This document shows, in pieces, positions 59,092-64,000 of a stretch of 64,000 bases of DNA (position 1 is the first letter of the stretch; each line of letters starts with the position of its first letter). The stretch lies in NCBI GenBank assembly GCA_015056865.1, contig SVFM01000005.1, positions 86,679-150,678 on the forward strand, given 5' to 3'. Origin of the DNA: Lachnospiraceae bacterium. Lineage in GTDB: Bacteria; Bacillota; Clostridia; Lachnospirales; Lachnospiraceae. The translations under genes were made by a program, and so were the position numbers. The notes under the pieces were generated by a model. The model did no database searches, was not told the origin of the DNA, and saw only the letters and a program-made list of their open reading frames with translations.

Positions 59092-59120
59092 ATTATAACA
59101 CTTTTCTTTCCTGTCATCAA
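59092..59120 (-). promoter_or_regulatory. Sigma-A promoter of ftsK
   Basis: Minus-strand TTGATG (59120-59115), 17-bp spacer, TATAAT (59097-59092). The -35 box touches the stop codon of the ClpP-like gene. A second TTGACA-like site lies nearer the start but lacks a -10 box. Confidence 0.75.
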
Positions 59121-59821
59121 GTTTTATTATGGATCATCTCATGCAACTTTGTAAGTGCATCACTGATACCGCCTACTGCGTCAATGATCCCTTCTTCCAC
59201 GGCCTCCTGGCCCACCAGAATGCTTCCCACATCTTTGGTGAGCACCCCTGTTTCCATCATCAATGCTTCAAATCTTTCCTTTTTGATCTTACAATGACTG
59301 CATACAAATCCGCTGATCCTGTCCTGTATCTGCTTAAAATAATCAAAAGTCTGGGGCACCCCTATGACCATACCGCTCATCCGCACCGGATGAATGACCA
59401 TGGTTCCTGTTGGCACCACAAAGGAATAATCGGTGCTGACTGCAATAGGAAGTCCAATAGAGTGGCTGCCGCCCAGCACCAGAGAAACCGTAGGCTTGGA
59501 CAGGGACGCGATCATCTCCGCAATGGCAAGCCCGGCCTCCACATCACCGCCCATGGTATTGATGAGAACCAATACTCCTTTGATACTGTCGCTATCCTCT
59601 ATGGCTGCCAGCTGGGGCAGCACATGTTCGTATTTTGTGGTTTTGGAATTACTGCTTAAGTTCTCGTGACCCTCTATTTCTCCAATAATCGTAAGCAAGT
59701 GAATGTCCTGCTTTTCTTTGTTTTGATCCAGGGTCACTTGGCCTGTTTTTTCAATGCGCTCATCATTGGCCTGCTCTTTATTTTGATTGTTATTATTCTG
59801 CTCATCCTTCTGATTTACCAT
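59117..59821 (-). CDS. ClpP-like serine protease (TepA/YmfB family)
   Basis: 234-residue cytoplasmic protein of the ClpP/SppA-type fold. The nucleophile region is GGSHSIGLPIAVSTD (Ser in GGSHSIG), and HPVRMSGMVIGVP carries the histidine. A Q/N-rich, charged N-terminus (NQKDEQNNNNQNKEQANDER) of about 35 residues is extra. In Bacillus the orthologue is tepA (ymfB), next to ftsK/spoIIIE, which is the order here too. True substrates are not established. Confidence 0.88.
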   Translation of the reverse strand: MVNQKDEQNNNNQNKEQANDERIEKTGQVTLDQNKEKQDIHLLTIIGEIEGHENLSSNSKTTKYEHVLPQLAAIEDSDSIKGVLVLINTMGGDVEAGLAIAEMIASLSKPTVSLVLGGSHSIGLPIAVSTDYSFVVPTGTMVIHPVRMSGMVIGVPQTFDYFKQIQDRISGFVCSHCKIKKERFEALMMETGVLTKDVGSILVGQEAVEEGIIDAVGGISDALTKLHEMIHNKT

Positions 59822-59851
59822 AGTGATCTCCTCCCGGTAATTTCACAATTT

Positions 59852-59890
59852 AAAAAGAGAACAGCCGATTGGCGGTTCCCTTTTTAGTAT
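59852..59890 (-). terminator. Terminator of fic (copy A of a repeated terminator)
   Basis: Stem GAGAACAGCC (59857-59866 region) pairs with GGCGGTTCCC (59871-59880) with one mismatch and a G-U pair, flanked by A5 on one side and T5 on the other, so it can end transcription in both directions. A near-identical unit lies at 61048-61084. Confidence 0.75.
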
Positions 59891-59922
59891 CTTGATCATT
59901 CCGGGTTTTATACATGTGATTG

Positions 59923-60921
59923 TTATAATGAAACTTTGACATATCTTTGATTCCTGCTATTTGGCTTGTCCGGTATTGTCATTTGGATCAGCTTCCTATC
60001 TGTTGCTGGGCGCAAATAATTTCTGCGAAAACCTTCTTTAGATTTCAAGCCCAATTTTTCCATAAGCGCTTTGCTTGTGTAAGGAATATCGTATTCCATA
60101 ACTTCAAGCAATCGCTTAATGTATTCTGTAAGTTGCTCATTATCCTCGCTGATCTGAACAGAAATTTCATCCAAAATCTTATCTATCTGCGATAGCATAA
60201 ACTCAATAAAAATAGTGGATGAACCATCTACATGGCATCTTGCAATTGCATCATAATATTCGCTTTGAAACTTCTCAATCTGACTTTCAATTGGAAGATA
60301 TTCAAATACAGATTTCCAGTTTGAAAGAATAGATGTATGCCATAATCTTGCCATTCTGCCGTTACCATCAGAAAACGGATGGATAAAAACAAATTCATAA
60401 TGGAATACACTGCTAAGAATCAGCGGATGGACGCTGCTTTGTGATTCCTTCATCCAATTAAAAAGGTCATCCATTAACTGTGGAACAAATCGTGCAGGTG
60501 GGGCCATAAAAATGCACTGGCGACCGTTAAAAACCCCTTCCTCACCACGGCGGAACTTGCCAGAGTCTTCCACAACATATTTTGTCATAATACTGTGGAA
60601 CTTGTTTAAATCACTTATGCTATATGGATTGATTTCAGATAGTCTCTCATAAGCAGCATAAGCATTTTTAACTTCCTGGATTTCTTTCTGTTCACCTAAT
60701 ACCATTTTATTATTGATAACATCCCTAACCTGTCCTAAAGAGAGCGAATTTGCTTCGATTTTCAGGGAAGAGTGAATGGACTTGATACGATTATTTTTCC
60801 TCAGATGCGGTTTCGCCTCTAAATTACTGGTTGCCATAATACGTCCAATCTTTTCCGAAATGGATGACACATACGCTAATGTCTCATTTGTAATTGTAAA
60901 AGGTGGTTTATATTTTTCCAT
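59923..60921 (-). CDS. Fic-domain protein with class II inhibitory motif
   Basis: 332-residue protein. The Fic catalytic motif HPFSDGNGRMAR is complete at 181-192, so AMP-transfer to a protein target is expected. An N-terminal SSLKIEAN (51-58) fits the class II inhibitory helix pattern, with Ala in place of the usual Gly/Asn after the glutamate, so the protein is probably self-inhibited. A winged-helix-like C-terminus (about 265-332) is typical of Fic-wHTH proteins, which may bind DNA. No antitoxin gene adjoins it. Flanked by duplicated terminators; AT-rich. Confidence 0.92.
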   Translation of the reverse strand: MEKYKPPFTITNETLAYVSSISEKIGRIMATSNLEAKPHLRKNNRIKSIHSSLKIEANSLSLGQVRDVINNKMVLGEQKEIQEVKNAYAAYERLSEINPYSISDLNKFHSIMTKYVVEDSGKFRRGEEGVFNGRQCIFMAPPARFVPQLMDDLFNWMKESQSSVHPLILSSVFHYEFVFIHPFSDGNGRMARLWHTSILSNWKSVFEYLPIESQIEKFQSEYYDAIARCHVDGSSTIFIEFMLSQIDKILDEISVQISEDNEQLTEYIKRLLEVMEYDIPYTSKALMEKLGLKSKEGFRRNYLRPATDRKLIQMTIPDKPNSRNQRYVKVSL

Positions 60922-60970
60922 AAAAAAACCTCTGTTTACTTACGCATTATCTTGCGCACTTTCTTCCACT

Positions 60971-60998
60971 ATTATACTACAAAATCCAGAAAATTCAA
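60971..60998 (-). promoter_or_regulatory. Sigma-A promoter of fic
   Basis: Minus-strand TTGAAT (60998-60993), 16-bp spacer, TATAAT (60976-60971). The spacer CTGGATTTTGTAG is almost the same as that of the mutS promoter at 26119-26147. Confidence 0.7.
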
Positions 60999-61047
60999 TC
61001 CTTATATGTATGAATTCCTCTCAGTGATCATCCGATTTTATGATTCA

Positions 61048-61086
61048 AAAAAGAGAACTGCCTGATCGGCGGTTCCCTTTTAGTAT
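61048..61086 (-). terminator. Terminator of the secreted-protein gene (copy B of a repeated terminator)
   Basis: Stem GAGAACTGCC and GGCGGTTCCC flanked by A6 and T4. Sequence from the A run through AGTATCTTGATC matches copy A at 59852-59899 with few differences. It lies 31 bp after the stop of the 61117 gene. Confidence 0.75.
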
Positions 61087-61116
61087 CTTGATCTTTCTAT
61101 TTTTTATTCATACGGC

Positions 61117-61464
61117 CTATTGTTTGTACAGGTTTCCGTAATAGGTTGCAATGGTTTTATTGCCCTGAAACACATAGTTCTCTAAACTTAGGTTTCCCGC
61201 ATATGGATAACCATCTATTTCAGTGGTATAATAAAACGTTGCCTGAGGAACAATAATGGAATCAAAGATCCATTCCACTTTAACTTTTACTACATCACTT
61301 GCATACAAAGTTGCATCATCGGTATATATCCCAAAATACAATTCATAATAAATACCATCGGTTGTAAACCCGCTCTCGACAAACGAATACTCTTTTGCAG
61401 ATACATTCATAGGTATCACAAACAAAAGTGAAACCACTAACATTAAGCCCCAAATTTTCCGCAT
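61117..61464 (-). CDS. Small secreted protein of unknown function
   Basis: 115 residues from the ATG at 61464, placed 5 nt after GGAGG; an ATG four codons earlier overlaps the ribosome binding site. A signal peptide (about 1-23, IWGLMLVVSLLFVIPMNVSA) is followed by a small beta-rich domain with many tyrosines and no cysteine. It follows the membrane XRE gene so closely that the ribosome binding site overlaps its stop, so the two are co-expressed. Confidence 0.75.
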   Translation of the reverse strand: MRKIWGLMLVVSLLFVIPMNVSAKEYSFVESGFTTDGIYYELYFGIYTDDATLYASDVVKVKVEWIFDSIIVPQATFYYTTEIDGYPYAGNLSLENYVFQGNKTIATYYGNLYKQ

Positions 61465-61475
61465 ACGTTCCTCCA

Positions 61476-62120
61476 TTATTCTGTAGGTACTGCTACAGCC
61501 ATTGCATAATAATCGTCAATATGTTCTCTTCCCTGATAATTTGCATGATAGGTAACTATAATTGCATCCGCCTCTGTAAAATACATTCTATAATTAGATC
61601 TGACATATGCCAAATATTTTATAGTTTCCTCTGTCGTAATCCTTCCATCGTAATCCACAACAACCCGATACACCTTTTCATAGGGCAAGGGTTCCGGTGC
61701 ATCATCATAGAATTCGTCTACGATCTTCATCTTTGGTGGCAAATAATAATACAAATAAACACTGGAAAACACACTCAGAAGCAGTGCTACTGCCAAAACA
61801 CATATAATGATTTTTTGAAGAAATACTTTTTTGGTTCTTTTTTGATCTGCCAGTATCAATTCCTTAATAGAACTGTGCATTTCATCCAGACAAACCGCCG
61901 GAGATGCCTCGATACCCTTTTTACAATAGAGTAATTCTACGCTGGTCACATTTAGTGCTTTAGCCAATTCCTCGTATAATGTTATGCTAGGCTTGGCAAT
62001 TCCCTTCTCCCATTTGGAAATAGTTGACGGTGACACATGGACTAGTTCAGCAAGTTCTTTTTGAGTCAGGTTATTTTCTTTCCTTAAGTCACTCAGAAAA
62101 TTCTCAAATTTATTTTCCAC
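61476..62120 (-). CDS. Membrane-anchored XRE regulator with extracytoplasmic domain
   Basis: 214-residue protein. The N-terminal helix-turn-helix covers about 6-62 (NNLTQKELAELVHVSPSTIS, then KWEKGIAKPS). A cytoplasmic linker is followed by one membrane segment (about 102-126) and an extracytoplasmic domain of about 88 residues with no cysteines and no known family. This is a one-component design: an outside signal could change DNA binding directly. It is divergent from the cysteine-rich secreted protein gene. Confidence 0.88.
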   Translation of the reverse strand: MENKFENFLSDLRKENNLTQKELAELVHVSPSTISKWEKGIAKPSITLYEELAKALNVTSVELLYCKKGIEASPAVCLDEMHSSIKELILADQKRTKKVFLQKIIICVLAVALLLSVFSSVYLYYYLPPKMKIVDEFYDDAPEPLPYEKVYRVVVDYDGRITTEETIKYLAYVRSNYRMYFTEADAIIVTYHANYQGREHIDDYYAMAVAVPTE

Positions 62121-62303
62121 TATTTCTCACTCCTCTCCCAGCAAAAAATCATACCATAATCCAGGTGGAAATAAAAGAAATCGAACTGGAAAAATTGGAA
62201 ATTTTAGGAAACTCTCTGTAAAAACGGACTGGAATTCATTTCGCTTTACTATTTTTCTATTGTTCTGTAAGCTGAAGTCAAATAGCAAAAGGAGGGGATA
62301 CCA
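62121..62303. other. Divergent intergenic region between the XRE-TM and cysteine-rich genes
   Basis: AT-rich 183-bp region. On the minus strand TATGAT (62153-62148) with an extended TG and a CTGGATTATGG spacer could serve the XRE-TM gene; the -35 box is poor. A plus-strand AAGGAGGGG lies at 62290-62297. No clear operator palindrome was found; a repeated ACTGGAA motif (near 62184 and 62228) could be a binding site. Confidence 0.35.
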
Positions 62304-62315
62304 ATGAATTAGATT

Positions 62316-62828
62316 TTGCAACTACTGTTACTCACTCATGCAAAGGAAAGGAGATACATATCAGTCTTATTAGTAATCGTCTTAGTATGCACCATGACTT
62401 CAAACGTATTTGCCCAAGATTTTGACCGCACAGAATTTTTAGAAATGTATAGTATTTTCAAAGCGGAAGAACAGAGGCGCGTTGAAGAAATCCAGTCCTC
62501 TCCTGACAGCTCCGTATGGCTGGGCGTTTTTAGAGAAAATATGCCTTTGGATTCCGGTGCATCCACGTATGGCGTATGCGGTAATTGTTCGAATTTTCTT
62601 GTCACAATATATGCTGCAGACGCCAAATTAGTATATGAAGGTTATCACAAATTTTTAGGAATATTTAACACAGGTTGTTACACCTATTACTATGTAAGCC
62701 GAGGTGCCGAAATCTGTCGTGAATGTTTAACTGTTATAAGGGTATTTGAAGGAGAACATGATTGTTTCCAAGTACACGGAAAATGTTATAAGGGAAACTA
62801 CAATACATGTCCTATGGATTTTAGTTGA
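62316..62828 (+). CDS. Cysteine-rich secreted protein with in-frame stop near its start
   Basis: A strong ribosome binding site (GGAGGGG at 62291-62297) precedes ATG at 62304, but the third codon is TAG. The same frame then stays open for 171 codons, encodes a good signal peptide (YISVLLVIVLVCTMTSNVFA) and a mature part with eight cysteines and two histidines spaced as paired CxxC (VCGNC, ICREC) plus later single cysteines. The gene is either disabled by a nonsense change or starts at a rare codon (TTG at 62316 is too far from the ribosome binding site). Family not recognised. Confidence 0.6.
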   Translation: MQLLLLTHAKERRYISVLLVIVLVCTMTSNVFAQDFDRTEFLEMYSIFKAEEQRRVEEIQSSPDSSVWLGVFRENMPLDSGASTYGVCGNCSNFLVTIYAADAKLVYEGYHKFLGIFNTGCYTYYYVSRGAEICRECLTVIRVFEGEHDCFQVHGKCYKGNYNTCPMDFS

Positions 62829-62861
62829 TGAAATTATTATCATACATTTGAGGTGAAAAAT

Positions 62862-63431
62862 ATGAAGAAGAAATCTAAAATTATTGCTATTATTTCTGTG
62901 ATAATTGTATTATTGCTTTCTACAGCTATTATTCATTTACTACAACACAAAGATTCTAAAGATGTAATCCTTTCCTTAAGTTCTTTTCAATCTGATAATG
63001 AGTACCAATATGATAATATAAAATGGCAATCATCCGTACAAGAAGTTCAAAAGAACTTGCCATATTCGCTGGAAAGAGATACATATCGTGAATCCGGATC
63101 TGATACTATTGCTTATTATAAGGCAAAAAATAAACATATTCTAGACGGTCAGAGTGGGGCGGCCTCTTTTGAGTTTGTCAAAGATCAACTAAAAATTGTA
63201 CAATTGAGTTTTCATTTAGACGATGATGCTGATCAGTGGTTCGAAAAACAAGTCACAAAATTACAAGAACTGTATGGTACTGAATACGTTAAATCTGAAA
63301 ATTCATCCGAGCAGTTGCATTTGAAATCTATTGGTTACAGGTGGGATAAAAATAATACTTCACTGCAATTTGTCATGTTAAGTGGGGATAACAGAAATCC
63401 AAGTGCAATATTTAGCGTCGGCGTCAAATAA
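62862..63431 (+). CDS. Membrane-anchored protein of unknown function
   Basis: 189 residues from the ATG at 62862, with GAGGTG 6 nt upstream; a GTG three codons earlier lies inside that site. One membrane segment near the N-terminus (about 7-27), then an extracytoplasmic, mixed alpha/beta domain without cysteines (EYQYDNIKWQSSVQEVQKNL, then WFEKQVTKLQELYGTEY). Probably transcribed with the upstream cysteine-rich gene. No known family was recognised. Confidence 0.72.
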   Translation: MKKKSKIIAIISVIIVLLLSTAIIHLLQHKDSKDVILSLSSFQSDNEYQYDNIKWQSSVQEVQKNLPYSLERDTYRESGSDTIAYYKAKNKHILDGQSGAASFEFVKDQLKIVQLSFHLDDDADQWFEKQVTKLQELYGTEYVKSENSSEQLHLKSIGYRWDKNNTSLQFVMLSGDNRNPSAIFSVGVK

Positions 63432-63467
63432 TATGCAAACTCAGATAAAAAAGAAGGGAGAAGTAAG

Positions 63468-63911
63468 ATGAAAAAGAAAAAAGCTATCATAATTATTTCG
63501 CTAATTATCGTTGTTGTGGCTATATTTCTCCTCACACATATACCAAAGCGGATTCAGTGTACAATGACTGTGGCGAATGCAGCCGGTGAAACGGCTGTAC
63601 TTGATGTTGATCTTTTATATTATTCAAATCTTATTTTCCCTTCCTACGTGAAAGGAACACTATCTGTTGATGGTGTTGCGTATATTGATGAATATACTAT
63701 GTACAAAACACACCCATATTTACCAGATCATCGCCTTTTTCCATCTGATTGGTGGAAATACAAAGGTTCCTTACCTGAGAATACGACTTTCATAAGATCC
63801 GATTGTACCGATTTTAGTTCAGCAGGAACAAATCGTGTGTATGTTTTGGATATTGTATTTCATGATAAGGAAAGGGCGTGCGGACAAAAAGTGGGACTAT
63901 ATGACACCTGA
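63468..63911 (+). CDS. Membrane-anchored protein of unknown function, 3' end apparently replaced by an IS
   Basis: 147-residue frame with GGGAG before the ATG. One N-terminal membrane segment (about 4-23) and a beta-rich outside domain with two cysteines. The last ten residues (CGQKVGLYDT) are encoded from position 63879, where a likely IS terminal repeat begins, so the native C-terminus is probably lost and the stop is supplied by the IS. Function unknown. Confidence 0.62.
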   Translation: MKKKKAIIIISLIIVVVAIFLLTHIPKRIQCTMTVANAAGETAVLDVDLLYYSNLIFPSYVKGTLSVDGVAYIDEYTMYKTHPYLPDHRLFPSDWWKYKGSLPENTTFIRSDCTDFSSAGTNRVYVLDIVFHDKERACGQKVGLYDT

Positions 63912-64000
63912 AGTATCATGAGGTACACAGAAGAACAAATATCCGCAGCACTATTATTACTGAAGGCGACAGGTTCGCCGACTAAGGTCATTCAGACATT
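63879..64000 (+). mobile_element. Left end of an IS3-type insertion sequence
   Basis: The sequence TGCGGACAAAAAGTGGGAC begins with TG and stands 39 bp before a transposase start, the layout of an IS3-family left inverted repeat. The right end is outside the window, so the repeat and the target duplication cannot be confirmed. Confidence 0.6.
63918..64000 (+). CDS. IS3-family transposase, N-terminal fragment (cut by window edge)
   Basis: The first 27 codons read MRYTEEQISAALLLLKATGS followed by PTKVIQT, the start of the helix-turn-helix protein (OrfA type) of IS3-like elements in Clostridia. The rest lies beyond the window. Only the fragment was seen, so the element's exact group cannot be given. 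Confidence 0.72.
   Translation, partial: MRYTEEQISAALLLLKATGSPTKVIQT

Noticed and set aside
62024..62221. Small plus-strand frame across the XRE-TM start
   Set aside because: Overlaps the regulator's helix-turn-helix antisense and its promoter region; no start signal.

Overview
The window is core chromosome of a spore-forming, moderate-GC member of the Clostridia, most likely a gut Lachnospiraceae. The grounds are the Prp protease gene between L21 and L27 together with the Prp-cleavable L27 leader, the sporulation genes yqfC and yqfD, MinCDE instead of a Min/DivIVA arrangement, an Nfn-type transhydrogenase, and FhS/FolD one-carbon genes. No rRNA, tRNA or CRISPR array was found. From the left edge to about 62.1 kb almost every gene lies on the minus strand; the exceptions are one accessory gene at 27.2-28.2 kb and the last 1.7 kb.

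Reading in the direction of minus-strand transcription, the core blocks are as follows. ftsK, formate-THF ligase, folD, a TPR/chitobiase-domain membrane protein and the two Nfn subunits cover 59.0-50.4 kb. A zinc-ribbon membrane protein, rlmH, an ABC exporter whose permease carries a 300-residue coiled coil, and pyrimidine-nucleoside phosphorylase follow (50.4-43.7 kb). Next come the yqfC-yqfD-phoH-ybeY cluster, a MurJ/SpoVB-like flippase, two flavoproteins, and the proline genes proB and proA split by two small genes. miaB is followed by a SulP transporter and a glycerophosphodiesterase, then by an accessory insert, then by mutS-mutL-miaA. The long envelope block radC-mreB-mreC-mreD-PBP2-minC-minD-minE-rodA-mgsA-dacF follows, and then a sepF-YggS-HlyD group, aroB-lspA-RluD, a cytidylate-kinase-like gene and rplU-prp-rpmA-obgE. 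Elongation (MreBCD, PBP2, RodA), septum placement (MinCDE, SepF) and peptidoglycan trimming (DacF-like) are therefore linked within about 14 kb.

Two accessory regions stand out by being AT-rich and by repeat structure. Region A (26.1-28.4 kb) lies between mutS and the glycerophosphodiesterase gene. It holds a decayed ATPase gene, an XRE repressor and a divergent two-TM, coiled-coil protein under a near-consensus promoter, and it is bracketed by two copies of one promoter-plus-hairpin unit of about 60 bp. Region B (59.8-64 kb) holds a Fic protein gene bracketed by two copies of one terminator, then a membrane-anchored XRE regulator with a secreted protein gene, three divergent genes for small secreted or membrane-anchored proteins of unknown function, and the left end of an IS3-type insertion sequence that appears to cut the last of them.

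The best candidates for undescribed biology are the XRE/two-TM pair in region A and the membrane-XRE/secreted-protein cluster in region B, which includes an eight-cysteine secreted protein whose well-placed ATG is followed by an in-frame stop. Neither can be given a function from sequence alone.
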